Below are positions 1-10,670 of a stretch of DNA of 64,000 nucleotides, piece by piece. Every line of letters begins with the position of its first letter. Within the stretch, counting starts at the first letter, position 1. This DNA is from Martinezella multihospitum (GTDB lineage Bacteria > Pseudomonadota > Alphaproteobacteria > Rhizobiales > Rhizobiaceae): contig NZ_FMAG01000009.1 in assembly GCF_900094585.1 (NCBI RefSeq), positions 124,001 to 188,000 of the forward strand, read 5' to 3'. The notes under the pieces were generated by a model. It made no database searches. It was not told the DNA's origin and worked only from the letters and a program-made list of their open reading frames with translations. Both the position numbers and the translations under genes were made by a program.

Positions 1-2
1 GT

Positions 3-197
3 TTCATCATTCTGATCGACGCGCTCTACGACCATAATATCCGCCTCTACGTCTCCGCGGCTGCCATGCCGGAAGATCTGCTCGAGGAGCGGCGGGGGAC
101 CGAGGGCTTCGAATTCGACCGCACGGCATCGCGGCTTTTCGAGATGCGCAGCGCCGAATATCTCGCTCAGACTCCGGCCAAGCGCGCCGCCGAGTAA
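3..197 (+). CDS. zapE: ZapE/AFG1-like ATPase, C-terminal end (partial)
   Basis: The window opens inside a reading frame that runs 64 codons to a TAA stop. The visible part reads as FIILIDALYDHNIRLYVSAA followed by a stretch ending SAEYLAQTPAKRAAE. This matches the C-terminal end of the AFG1/ZapE P-loop ATPases, in which a beta strand and a Leu-Tyr-Asp-His element follow the sensor region. In Rhizobiaceae this gene commonly lies just upstream of mdh, which supports the call. The ATPase motifs lie outside the window. ZapE is described as a cell-division-associated ATPase, and here that role is inferred from family only. Confidence 0.75.
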   Translation, partial: FIILIDALYDHNIRLYVSAAAMPEDLLEERRGTEGFEFDRTASRLFEMRSAEYLAQTPAKRAAE

Positions 198-216
198 CAA
201 TTCGGTGACAGATTAA

Positions 217-232
217 CTTACGTTTACGTAAG
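217..232. promoter_or_regulatory. Palindrome CTTACG-N4-CGTAAG upstream of mdh
   Basis: A perfect 6-bp inverted repeat with a TTTA centre lies 20 bp after the zapE stop and is followed by AATTTTT. It could be a weak terminator for zapE or an operator-like ACGT palindrome in the mdh leader. The rest of the 180-bp gap is AT-rich and presumably holds the mdh promoter, but no convincing -35/-10 pair was found. Confidence 0.4.
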
Positions 233-377
233 AATTTTTCGATCTAACCGATTGAAATTCCTGATCTCAAAATAATCAATTGCCAATTTCGACCTTTGGG
301 TCTATGCGATTGGCGGCTATTGTGGATGCCTGTCACGGTGTCCCGCCACGGATTTTGATCGCAAAGGATACACCGAA

Positions 378-1340
378 ATGGCGCGCAACAAGATCGCACT
401 TATTGGTTCTGGCATGATTGGTGGCACGCTGGCGCATCTCGCCGGCCTGAAGGAACTGGGCGACATCGTCCTGTTCGACATCGCGGACGGCATTCCTCAG
501 GGCAAGGGTCTCGACATCGCCCAGTCTTCTCCGGTCGAAGGCTTCGACGCCAACCTCACCGGCGCCAGCGACTATTCCGCGATCGAAGGCGCTGACGTCT
601 GCATCGTCACCGCCGGCGTTCCCCGCAAGCCGGGCATGAGCCGCGACGATCTTCTCGGCATCAACCTCAAGGTCATGGAACAGGTCGGCGCCGGCATCAA
701 GAAGTATGCCCCGAACGCTTTCGTGATCTGCATCACCAACCCGCTCGACGCCATGGTCTGGGCGCTGCAGAAGTTCTCGGGCCTGCCGACCAACAAGGTC
801 GTCGGCATGGCCGGCGTGCTCGACAGCTCGCGCTTCCGCCTGTTCCTCGCCAAGGAATTCAACGTCTCGGTCGAAGACGTCACCGCTTTCGTTCTCGGTG
901 GTCACGGCGACTCGATGGTTCCGCTCGCTCGCTACTCCACCGTTGCCGGCATCCCGCTGACCGACCTCGTTACCATGGGCTGGCTGACGGCCGAGCGCCT
1001 CGAAGAAATCATCCAGCGTACCCGTGACGGCGGCGCCGAGATCGTCGGCCTGCTGAAGACCGGCTCGGCCTACTACGCTCCGGCTGCTTCCGCCATCGCG
1101 ATGGCTGAATCCTACCTCAAGGACAAGAAGCGCGTCCTGCCTTGCGCCGCTCACCTCGACGGCCAGTATGGCGTCAAGGACATGTATGTCGGCGTTCCCA
1201 CCGTCATCGGTGCGGGCGGCATCGAGCGCGTCATCGAAATCGACCTGAACAAGGCCGAAAAGGAAGCCTTCGACAAGTCGGTCGCAGCCGTTGCCGGTCT
1301 TTGCGAAGCCTGCGCCACGATCGCGCCGTCGCTGAAGTAA
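378..1340 (+). CDS. mdh: Malate dehydrogenase (LDH-like type)
   Basis: Oxidises malate to oxaloacetate with NAD+ in the cytoplasm, the last TCA cycle step. The 320-residue protein has the Rossmann motif GSGMIGG at residues 10-16 and the NAD-ribose-binding Asp34. It also has the active-site-loop arginines Arg83 and Arg89 in VPRKPGMSRDDL, Asn121 in ITNPLD, Asp149 and Arg152 in DSSRFR, and the catalytic His176 in LGGHGDS. An Arg at position 83, where lactate dehydrogenases have Gln, fixes malate rather than lactate specificity. AAAGGA lies 10 bases before the ATG. It is the first gene of the TCA block, 27 bp ahead of sucC. Length and motifs are normal. Confidence 0.97.
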   Translation: MARNKIALIGSGMIGGTLAHLAGLKELGDIVLFDIADGIPQGKGLDIAQSSPVEGFDANLTGASDYSAIEGADVCIVTAGVPRKPGMSRDDLLGINLKVMEQVGAGIKKYAPNAFVICITNPLDAMVWALQKFSGLPTNKVVGMAGVLDSSRFRLFLAKEFNVSVEDVTAFVLGGHGDSMVPLARYSTVAGIPLTDLVTMGWLTAERLEEIIQRTRDGGAEIVGLLKTGSAYYAPAASAIAMAESYLKDKKRVLPCAAHLDGQYGVKDMYVGVPTVIGAGGIERVIEIDLNKAEKEAFDKSVAAVAGLCEACATIAPSLK

Positions 1341-1367
1341 TTTCCGCGTTCCAACAGGGATAGACCC

Positions 1368-2561
<1,194 letters not shown>

Positions 2562-2566
2562 TCGGG

Positions 2567-3058
2567 ATGGCTGCTTCCTTCGCTCCAACGGCTGCTCATC
2601 TTCGCCTCGGTGCCTTTGCCGGCACCTGGGAAGGAGAAGAGCATGTTGCGACTTCGGCCTGGACGAAGGAAGGCACGGCGACCGCGCAGCTTACGGCCGA
2701 GTGTCTGTTCGGCGGATTTTTCGTCGAACAGCGCTATATCCAGACGCGCGATGGCGAAACCTCGTTCGAAGCCCGGAATATTCTCGGCTTCGCCGCTGCG
2801 GATCAGGCCTACAAGCTTTATCAGTTCGATACGGTGGGCTTTGTGCCCGCCGCGCCGGCTTCCGGCGAGTGGATCGACGACAAGCTTGTCCTGACCCGGG
2901 TCTCGCCGCGCGGTGCGCAGCGCACTCTCTTCCAGTTCGAAAATGAAGACTGCTACCGCATGGGCGTCACGTTCTCGCCCGCCGGCAGCGATACATGGCA
3001 GGAGGTCGTCAGCGGCTTGTACCGTCGCGTTGCCTCCGCGTCTTCCAACCTCTCGTAA
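2567..3058 (+). CDS. DUF1579-like protein between sucC and sucD
   Basis: A 163-residue soluble protein with no signal peptide or membrane segment. It opens with a GAFAGTWEGEEH-type motif and has alternating beta strands (FFVEQRYIQTRDGETSFEARNILGF, then YKLYQFDTVGF). This fits a lipocalin-like DUF1579 barrel fold, though the assignment is by eye. It starts 5 bp after sucC and ends 12 bp before sucD, so the three genes must share a transcript. Codon use resembles the neighbours, with no sign of recent transfer. No enzymatic residues can be named. A small-ligand-binding role linked to succinyl-CoA synthetase is only a guess from position. Confidence 0.8.
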   Translation: MAASFAPTAAHLRLGAFAGTWEGEEHVATSAWTKEGTATAQLTAECLFGGFFVEQRYIQTRDGETSFEARNILGFAAADQAYKLYQFDTVGFVPAAPASGEWIDDKLVLTRVSPRGAQRTLFQFENEDCYRMGVTFSPAGSDTWQEVVSGLYRRVASASSNLS

Positions 3059-3070
3059 CAAAGGCCTCGC

Positions 3071-3973
3071 ATGTCTATTCTCATCAACAAAGACACCAAG
3101 GTTCTGGTTCAGGGCCTGACCGGCAAGACCGGTACCTTCCACACCGAACAGGCGCTTGCCTATCACGGCACGAAGATGGTCGGCGGTATCCACCCCTCCA
3201 AGGGCGGTGAAACCTGGACCGGCAAGGACGGCGAAAAGCTGCCGATCTTCAAGTCCGTCGCCGAAGGCAAGGACGCAACCGGCGCCAACGCCTCGGTCAT
3301 CTATGTGCCGCCGGCAGGCGCTGCGGCTGCGATCCTCGAAGCGATCGAAGCCGAGATCCCGCTCATCGTCTGCATCACGGAAGGCATTCCGGTCGCCGAC
3401 ATGGTCAAGGTCAAGGATCGCCTCATCAAGTCGAAGTCGCGCCTGATCGGACCGAACTGCCCGGGCGTGCTGACCCCGAACGAATGCAAGATCGGCATCA
3501 TGCCGGGCTCCATCTTCAAGAAGGGCTCCGTCGGCGTTCTCTCGCGTTCCGGCACGCTGACCTATGAAGCCGTGTTCCAGACCACCAACGAAGGCCTCGG
3601 CCAGACGACGGCCGTCGGCATCGGCGGCGACCCGGTCAAGGGCACCGAGTTCATCGACATCCTGGAAATGTTCCTCGCCGACGACGAAACCAAGTCGATC
3701 ATCATGATCGGCGAAATCGGCGGTTCGGCTGAAGAAGAAGCCGCACAGTTCCTCAAGGACGAAGCCAAGAAGGGCCGCAAGAAGCCGATGGTCGGTTTCA
3801 TCGCCGGCCGCACGGCACCTCCCGGCCGCACCATGGGCCATGCTGGCGCCGTGATTTCCGGCGGCAAGGGCGGCGCGGAAGACAAGATTGCGGCGATGGA
3901 AGCAGCAGGCATCCGCGTGTCGCCGTCGCCGGCGCGTCTCGGCAAGACGCTGGTGGAAGTCCTGAAGGGCTGA
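3071..3973 (+). CDS. sucD: Succinyl-CoA synthetase alpha subunit
   Basis: CoA-binding and phosphohistidine-carrying subunit of succinyl-CoA synthetase. The 300-residue chain starts MSILINKDTKVLVQGLTGKT, with the CoA-binding Rossmann fold. It has GPNCPGVLTP in the middle and the catalytic loop GHAGAVISGGKGG with the phosphorylated histidine near residue 257. It ends in KTLVEVLKG. It is preceded by a DUF1579-like gene rather than directly by sucC, and followed by a hairpin-rich 175-bp leader before sucA. Confidence 0.97.
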   Translation: MSILINKDTKVLVQGLTGKTGTFHTEQALAYHGTKMVGGIHPSKGGETWTGKDGEKLPIFKSVAEGKDATGANASVIYVPPAGAAAAILEAIEAEIPLIVCITEGIPVADMVKVKDRLIKSKSRLIGPNCPGVLTPNECKIGIMPGSIFKKGSVGVLSRSGTLTYEAVFQTTNEGLGQTTAVGIGGDPVKGTEFIDILEMFLADDETKSIIMIGEIGGSAEEEAAQFLKDEAKKGRKKPMVGFIAGRTAPPGRTMGHAGAVISGGKGGAEDKIAAMEAAGIRVSPSPARLGKTLVEVLKG

Positions 3974-3990
3974 GCCTACCTATAGCAACG

Positions 3991-4024
3991 CCGGACGGGG
4001 CGGCATTCGCCTTGTCCCGTCCGG
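3991..4024 (+). terminator. Hairpin after sucD (terminator or attenuator-like)
   Basis: CCGGACGGG at 3991-3999 pairs perfectly with CCCGTCCGG at 4016-4024 around a 16-base loop, and is followed by only TTT. The weak T-tract suggests partial termination or an RNA-stability element between sucD and sucA rather than a full stop. Confidence 0.55.
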
Positions 4025-4122
4025 TTTCAGAATTCGCAAGTGCATACCTACGGCCTTAAGGGCCGCGAACGAAATACGGTCGCCGGGGACCCGAAAACCG
4101 GCAATGCAAACAAGTTGGGAGA

Positions 4123-4138
4123 CGGGCGAAAGCGCCCG
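4123..4138 (+). promoter_or_regulatory. Tight hairpin in front of the sucA start codon
   Basis: CGGGCG-AAAG-CGCCCG forms a perfect 6-bp stem with a four-base loop ending 10 bases before the preferred sucA ATG at 4149. The region where a ribosome binding site would lie is inside or next to the stem, so it may limit translation. No canonical Shine-Dalgarno sequence is visible between stem and ATG. Confidence 0.4.
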
Positions 4139-4148
4139 CAGATTCACC

Positions 4149-7133
4149 ATGGCAAGGCAAGAAGCCAACGAGCAATTTCAGATCACCTCGTTCCTGGATG
4201 GCGCCAATGCTGCCTATATCGAGCAGCTCTACGCGCGCTATGAGGACGATCCTTCATCGGTCTCCGACGAATGGCGGTCTTTCTTCAAGGCGCTCGAGGA
4301 TAGCCCCGACGATGTGAAGAGGGCAGCCAAGGGCGCCTCCTGGCAGCGCAAGAACTGGCCGATCCCGGCAAAGGGCGATCTGGTTTCCGCGCTCGACGGC
4401 GACTGGGGCGTTGTCGAGAAGGTCATCGAAACCAAGCTGAAGGCGAAAGCCGAAACCGCCGGTACGCCGGCGAGCGCCACCGACGTCCTGCAGGCGACGC
4501 GCGATTCCGTCCGCGCCATCATGATGATCCGCGCCTATCGCATGCGCGGCCATCTGCACGCCAAGCTCGACCCGCTCGGCATCGCCGCACCGGTCGAAGA
4601 CTACAAGGAACTGTCGCCGGAAGCCTATGGCTTCACCGAGGCCGACTTCGACCGCAAGATCTTCATCGACAACGTGCTCGGCCTGGAATTCGCGACCATT
4701 CGCGAGATGATCGAGATCCTTGAGCGCACCTACTGCTCCACCCTCGGCGTCGAGTTCATGCACATCTCCAATCCGGAGGAAAAGGCCTGGATTCAGGAAC
4801 GCATCGAAGGGCCGGACAAGGGCATCGCGTTCAATCCTGAGCGCAAGAAGGCCATCCTCCAGAAGGTCATCGAAGCCGAAGGCTACGAGCAGTTTCTCGA
4901 CGTCAAGTTCAAGGGCACCAAGCGCTTCGGCCTCGACGGCGGTGAATCGCTGATCCCGGCACTCGAACAGATCCTGAAGAGCGGCAGCCAGCTCGGCCTT
5001 CGCGAAGCCGTGTTCGGCATGGCCCATCGCGGCCGTCTGAACGTGCTGTCCCAGGTCATGGGCAAGCCGCATCGCGCCATCTTCCACGAGTTCAAGGGCG
5101 GCTCCTATGCGCCTGACGAAGTCGAAGGTTCTGGCGACGTGAAGTACCATCTGGGCGCCTCCTCGGACCGCGATTTCGACGGCGCCAAGGTGCACGTTTC
5201 GCTGACCGCAAACCCGTCGCATCTGGAAATCGTCAACCCGGTCGTCATGGGCAAGGCCCGCGCCAAGCAGGACATGGGCGCCACCCAATGGGACGGCGAT
5301 ATCATCCCGCTGTCCGAGCGCGCCAAGGTCGTGCCGCTGTTGATCCATGGTGACGCGGCTTTCGCCGGCCAGGGCGTCGTTGCCGAAATCCTCGGCCTTT
5401 CCGGTCTGCGCGGTCACCGCGTTGCCGGCACGATGCACGTCATCATCAACAACCAGATCGGTTTCACCACCAATCCGGCCTTCTCGCGTTCGTCGCCCTA
5501 TCCGTCCGACGTCGCCAAGATGATCGAAGCGCCGATCTTCCACGTGAATGGCGACGATCCGGAAGCGGTCGTTTATGCCGCGAAGATCGCGACTGAATTC
5601 CGCATGAAGTTCCACAAGCCCGTTGTGGTCGACCTCTTCTGCTACCGCCGTTACGGCCACAATGAAGGCGACGAGCCGTCCTTCACACAGCCGAACATGT
5701 ACAAGGTCATCCGCGCCCACAAGACGGTGCTGCAGCTCTACTCGCAGCGGCTGATCAGCGAAGGCGTGCTGACCGAAGGCGAAGTCGAGAAGATGAAGGC
5801 CGACTGGCGCGCTCACCTTGAGCAGGAGTTCGAGGCCGGGCAGTCCTACAAGCCGAACAAGGCCGACTGGCTTGACGGCGAGTGGTCCGGTCTGCATACG
5901 GCCGACAACGCCGATGAGCAGCGCCGTGGCAAGACCGCCGTGCCGATGAAGTCGCTGAAGGAAATCGGCCGCAAGCTGTCGGAAATCCCGTCTGGCTTCC
6001 ATGCGCACCGCACCATCCAGCGCTTCATGGAAAACCGCGCCAACATGGTGCAGACCGGCGAGGGCATCGATTGGGCCATGGCGGAAGCCCTGGCCTTCGG
6101 TTCGCTCGTCGTCGAGGGCCACAAGATTCGCCTGTCCGGCCAGGACTGCGAACGCGGCACCTTCTCGCAGCGTCATTCGGTCCTCTACGATCAGGAGACC
6201 GAAGAGCGCTACATTCCGCTCGCCAATCTCTCGCCGACGCAGGCCCGCTACGAAGTCATCAACTCGATGCTCTCGGAAGAAGCGGTTCTCGGCTTCGAGT
6301 ACGGCTATTCGCTGGCTCGTCCGAACGCGCTGACCCTCTGGGAAGCCCAGTTCGGCGACTTCGCCAACGGTGCGCAGGTCGTCTTCGACCAGTTCATCTC
6401 GTCGGGCGAACGCAAGTGGCTGCGCATGTCCGGCCTCGTCTGCCTTCTGCCGCACGGCTATGAAGGTCAGGGTCCGGAACACTCTTCCGCTCGTCTGGAA
6501 CGCTATCTCCAGCTCTGCGCCGAAGACAACATGCAGGTCGCCAACGTCACGACGCCGGCGAACTACTTCCACATCCTGCGCCGTCAGCTGAAGCGCGACT
6601 TCCGCAAGCCGCTGATCCTGATGACGCCGAAGTCGCTGCTGCGCCACAAGCGCGCCGTATCGACGCTTGCGGAGATGGCGGGCGAAAGCTCCTTCCATCG
6701 CCTGCTGTGGGACGATGCCGAACTGATCAAGGACGGCCCGATCAAGCTGCAGAAGGACAACAAGATCCGTCGCGTCGTCATCTGCTCGGGCAAGGTCTAT
6801 TACGATCTGTTGGAAGAGCGCGAGAAGCGCGGCATCGACGATATCTACCTGCTGCGCATCGAACAGCTCTATCCATTCCCGGCCAAGGCGCTCATCAACG
6901 AGCTCAGCCGCTTCCGCAATGCGGAGATGGTCTGGTGCCAGGAAGAGCCAAAGAACATGGGCGCATGGTCCTTCATCGATCCTTACCTGGAGTGGGTGCT
7001 TGCCCATATCGATGCCAAGTATCAGCGCGTTCGCTACACCGGCCGTCCGGCCGCCGCCTCTCCGGCGACGGGCCTGATGTCCAAGCATCTGTCGCAGCTT
7101 GCGGCGTTCCTTGAGGACGCGCTCGGCGGTTGA
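4149..7133 (+). CDS. sucA: 2-oxoglutarate dehydrogenase E1 component
   Basis: Thiamine-diphosphate-dependent decarboxylase of the 2-oxoglutarate dehydrogenase complex. It transfers a succinyl group to the lipoyl domain of SucB. The frame is open from 4104, but the ATG at 4149 (MARQEANEQFQITSFLDGANAAY) matches the usual rhizobial start and gives 994 residues, normal for the family. Visible hallmarks are the N-terminal FLDGANAAYIEQLYARYEDDPSSV, GMAHRGRLNVL, LTANPSHLEIVNPVV, HGDAAFAGQGVV, NNQIGFTTNP, RYGHNEGDEP, the transketolase-like pyrimidine domain with QRHSVLYDQE, and C-terminal EEPKNMGAWSFIDP. It shares the operon with sucB and is preceded by a structured leader. Confidence 0.97.
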   Translation: MARQEANEQFQITSFLDGANAAYIEQLYARYEDDPSSVSDEWRSFFKALEDSPDDVKRAAKGASWQRKNWPIPAKGDLVSALDGDWGVVEKVIETKLKAKAETAGTPASATDVLQATRDSVRAIMMIRAYRMRGHLHAKLDPLGIAAPVEDYKELSPEAYGFTEADFDRKIFIDNVLGLEFATIREMIEILERTYCSTLGVEFMHISNPEEKAWIQERIEGPDKGIAFNPERKKAILQKVIEAEGYEQFLDVKFKGTKRFGLDGGESLIPALEQILKSGSQLGLREAVFGMAHRGRLNVLSQVMGKPHRAIFHEFKGGSYAPDEVEGSGDVKYHLGASSDRDFDGAKVHVSLTANPSHLEIVNPVVMGKARAKQDMGATQWDGDIIPLSERAKVVPLLIHGDAAFAGQGVVAEILGLSGLRGHRVAGTMHVIINNQIGFTTNPAFSRSSPYPSDVAKMIEAPIFHVNGDDPEAVVYAAKIATEFRMKFHKPVVVDLFCYRRYGHNEGDEPSFTQPNMYKVIRAHKTVLQLYSQRLISEGVLTEGEVEKMKADWRAHLEQEFEAGQSYKPNKADWLDGEWSGLHTADNADEQRRGKTAVPMKSLKEIGRKLSEIPSGFHAHRTIQRFMENRANMVQTGEGIDWAMAEALAFGSLVVEGHKIRLSGQDCERGTFSQRHSVLYDQETEERYIPLANLSPTQARYEVINSMLSEEAVLGFEYGYSLARPNALTLWEAQFGDFANGAQVVFDQFISSGERKWLRMSGLVCLLPHGYEGQGPEHSSARLERYLQLCAEDNMQVANVTTPANYFHILRRQLKRDFRKPLILMTPKSLLRHKRAVSTLAEMAGESSFHRLLWDDAELIKDGPIKLQKDNKIRRVVICSGKVYYDLLEEREKRGIDDIYLLRIEQLYPFPAKALINELSRFRNAEMVWCQEEPKNMGAWSFIDPYLEWVLAHIDAKYQRVRYTGRPAAASPATGLMSKHLSQLAAFLEDALGG

Positions 7134-7375
7134 GGGGTTGCGCGATGACCGGTTTTCGTTTGAAAGTCGTGTCGTCGCGTCCCAGCCTTCCGCATGATGC
7201 GACGGGGGAGAAGATGGCCGCCATGCAGACACGTGCCGCCTGTCGCCACAATCAGGCAAATGCCCGGCCGGCCGATGTCGTCCGGGTGTCTGCGCCGCGG
7301 CGTATCACCCGTCCCCCGGCCCTCTGTCGCCGGAATTCCATCTAACTCATAAAGACGAAAATCAGGATTTGAACA

Positions 7376-8611
<1,236 letters not shown>

Positions 8612-8626
8612 GGGGAGCGTTGGATC

Positions 8627-9376
8627 ATGTCGACATGGCCCATGCGGACGCTGCGCGGATTGTTGTGCGCCGTCGCCGCATGGGTGCCATCGTCCGCCAG
8701 TGCGGGTGAACTCGACATTTCCAAGCTCAGCAGCAATCTCGATCTGGCGTCGCTTGGCGACGCCGATCTCGCCGCCCGCTCGATCAATGTCCTGCGTATC
8801 GGCAAGGTGGAATTGACCTCCGGGCGCATCGTTGCCAGCGACCCGCTCGTCGGGCCTGACCGGCCGGCGCTTGTCCGCACTGTTCCTCCTGGCGATTATC
8901 CCGTCACGCTCTATCAGGCCTTCGGCCGCATCGCCGCTGCCGGCATGCGCTTCGCCGAGGGCAATCCGGTGCGCTGGGAGCTCGCTTTGATCCCCGGCCA
9001 GGATATCGACACGCTGAAGGGTGACGAATTCTTCGGCTATCCGGTCGATGCCGGGCTCGGCTGCTACATGGATGCCGATACCTTCGCGCTGATCCAGGAG
9101 CGCGAAAAGCAGGTCCAGCTGGAGAAGGCGTCGTCGGATATCAACTATTATGACGATGTCCTTGCGCCGGAACTGAGCGCCAACAGCGACAACTACGTTA
9201 TGCATCGGCCGGTATCGGGCAAGCGCGGCAATGTCGCGATCTTCTGGAGCGGCTGGGGCGACGGTTTCTATCCGGTTTTCTGGGGGCTCGATGCCAGTGG
9301 CCGACCGCTCGTGCTATTCACCGATTTCGGCGTAACCGAGAATGCCGATGGCCGGCATGAGCCAGGAGGGGAATGA
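8627..9376 (+). CDS. DUF4241-like secreted protein
   Basis: A 249-residue protein with an N-terminal signal-like segment (basic MRTLRG, then LLCAVAAWVPSSASA) and probable cleavage near residue 26. The body contains PPGDYPVTLYQAF, FGYPVDAGLGCYMD and, near the end, FWSGWGDGFYPVFWGLDASGR. The last two match the pattern I associate with DUF4241. It starts 15 bp after sucB and overlaps the next gene by 4 bp, so it belongs to the sucB-lpdA transcript. Function is unknown. The leader implies export to the periplasm, which makes it an odd companion for cytoplasmic TCA enzymes. Confidence 0.8.
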   Translation: MSTWPMRTLRGLLCAVAAWVPSSASAGELDISKLSSNLDLASLGDADLAARSINVLRIGKVELTSGRIVASDPLVGPDRPALVRTVPPGDYPVTLYQAFGRIAAAGMRFAEGNPVRWELALIPGQDIDTLKGDEFFGYPVDAGLGCYMDADTFALIQEREKQVQLEKASSDINYYDDVLAPELSANSDNYVMHRPVSGKRGNVAIFWSGWGDGFYPVFWGLDASGRPLVLFTDFGVTENADGRHEPGGE

Positions 9377-9900
9377 CCATGCCGGCTCAGAACATGATGG
9401 CACGACTGGCCTCAATGCCCTTGGTAACGCTGACTTGCGCGGTTGCTCCCGTCTTTGCCCAGGCAGAAGAATGCGTGCAGGAAAAGGCCGTCTACGTCGA
9501 TATGGACAATGCCTACGAGCTGCGCTTCGAACCCATGGATTCGGAATCTGCTGTCAGCAATAAGTTCAAGCTTGCCGTGCGCAATACTACCCTTGTCGCC
9601 GAAGGCGTTGTCATGCGCAGCGACGATCAGCTACGCGCTGATGGCCGTATCATGTTCGAATGCCCGGAGGGCGACGTGACCGGGGCCGATCTTAGAGCCT
9701 GCACCGTGTGGCAAGGCATGGTCTATGCCTCGGATCTGAAAGGCCATATCCGCGCATTGCCGGGAGAAGGCGAGAGCGCGGCCGACCGGCTGTTCCTGCC
9801 GGCGCTTGGCCCGTCGATCCAGAAGTCGTCCCTCTGGGGCAAGGGCAAGGCGACCATCGCGCCCTGGGATGTCCTTAGTCTGAAAGGATGCAATCAATGA
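9373..9900 (+). CDS. Hypothetical secreted protein
   Basis: A 175-residue protein with a signal-like N-terminus (LASMPLVTLTCAVAPVFAQA, with cleavage expected after the AQA near residue 31). The mature part has four cysteines (in EECVQEK, FECPEG, LRACTVW and a final KGCNQ) that could form two disulfides in the periplasm. Its ATG overlaps the stop of the DUF4241 gene (ATGA) and its own TGA overlaps the next start the same way, so translation is probably coupled along the three genes. I recognise no family. Co-secretion with the DUF4241 protein suggests a shared envelope role. Confidence 0.75.
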   Translation: MTMPAQNMMARLASMPLVTLTCAVAPVFAQAEECVQEKAVYVDMDNAYELRFEPMDSESAVSNKFKLAVRNTTLVAEGVVMRSDDQLRADGRIMFECPEGDVTGADLRACTVWQGMVYASDLKGHIRALPGEGESAADRLFLPALGPSIQKSSLWGKGKATIAPWDVLSLKGCNQ

Positions 9901-10652
9901 CCGAAGACGCACCTGTTCTTCTCGTGACCGGCGGCAGCCGCGGCATCGGTGCTGCGGTCTGCCTCGCTGCCGCTCAGCATGGCTGGGCCGTGGCGGTCAA
10001 TTACGCCGCCAACAAGGATGCCGCCGAGGCTGTGGTGGGGACGATCGTTGACGCCGGCGGCGAGGCGATTGCGATTGCCGGCGATGTCGGCAAGCCCGAG
10101 GATATCAAATCCATCTTCGCCAAGGTCGATGCGCATTTCGGCAGGATCGACGGGCTCGTCAACAATGCCGGTATCGTCGATAGTGTGCAGCGTGTCGACG
10201 AAATGACATCGCAGCGGCTCGATCGTATGTTCCGCATCAATGTGACCGGTTCGATCCTTTGCGCCGGTCAGGCCGTGCTTCGCATGTCGACCAAGCACGG
10301 CGGCAAGGGCGGTGTGATCGTCAATGTATCATCCATGGCTGCGATCCTTGGCTCCGCCGGTCAATATGTCGACTATGCCGCATCCAAGGCCGCGATCGAT
10401 ACCTTCACGCTCGGTTTGGCGCGCGAAGTCGCGACCGAGGGCATCCGCGTGAATGCTGTGCGCCCAGGCATCGTCGATACCGATATTCATGCGTCTGGCG
10501 GACTACCCGACCGGGCGCGCGACATGAGCCCTCTTATTCCAATGCAGCGGCCCGGTACGGCGGACGAAGTAGCGGATGCCATCCTCTATCTTCTGAGCCC
10601 GCACGCATCCTATATAACCGGCTCCATCCTCAATGTGAGCGGCGGCCGCTGA
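9897..10652 (+). CDS. SDR family oxidoreductase
   Basis: A classical short-chain dehydrogenase/reductase of 251 residues. It has TGGSRGIG for cofactor binding near the N-terminus, VNNAG mid-chain, the catalytic Ser in NVSSMA, and the YAASK Tyr/Lys pair. It ends in ITGSILNVSGGR. The frame also has an ATG nine bases earlier, but AAAGGA at 9883-9888 is well placed for the ATG at 9897, which overlaps the upstream stop. NADP preference is suggested by the basic residue in GGSRGIG. The substrate cannot be read from sequence. Placement in the suc-lpd operon is conserved in spirit in other rhizobia as I remember them. Confidence 0.9.
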   Translation: MTEDAPVLLVTGGSRGIGAAVCLAAAQHGWAVAVNYAANKDAAEAVVGTIVDAGGEAIAIAGDVGKPEDIKSIFAKVDAHFGRIDGLVNNAGIVDSVQRVDEMTSQRLDRMFRINVTGSILCAGQAVLRMSTKHGGKGGVIVNVSSMAAILGSAGQYVDYAASKAAIDTFTLGLAREVATEGIRVNAVRPGIVDTDIHASGGLPDRARDMSPLIPMQRPGTADEVADAILYLLSPHASYITGSILNVSGGR

Positions 10653-10670
10653 TCGGAAAGGGTCGATAAG

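Noticed and set aside
4104..4148. SucA starting 15 codons earlier at ATG 4104
   Set aside because: The extra residues MQTSWETGESARRFT are not family-like and run through a stable hairpin. ATG 4149 gives the usual rhizobial N-terminus.
7130..7345. Short frame in the sucA-sucB gap
   Set aside because: The 67-71 residue product is basic, low in structure and unlike any family, and it has no good ribosome site.
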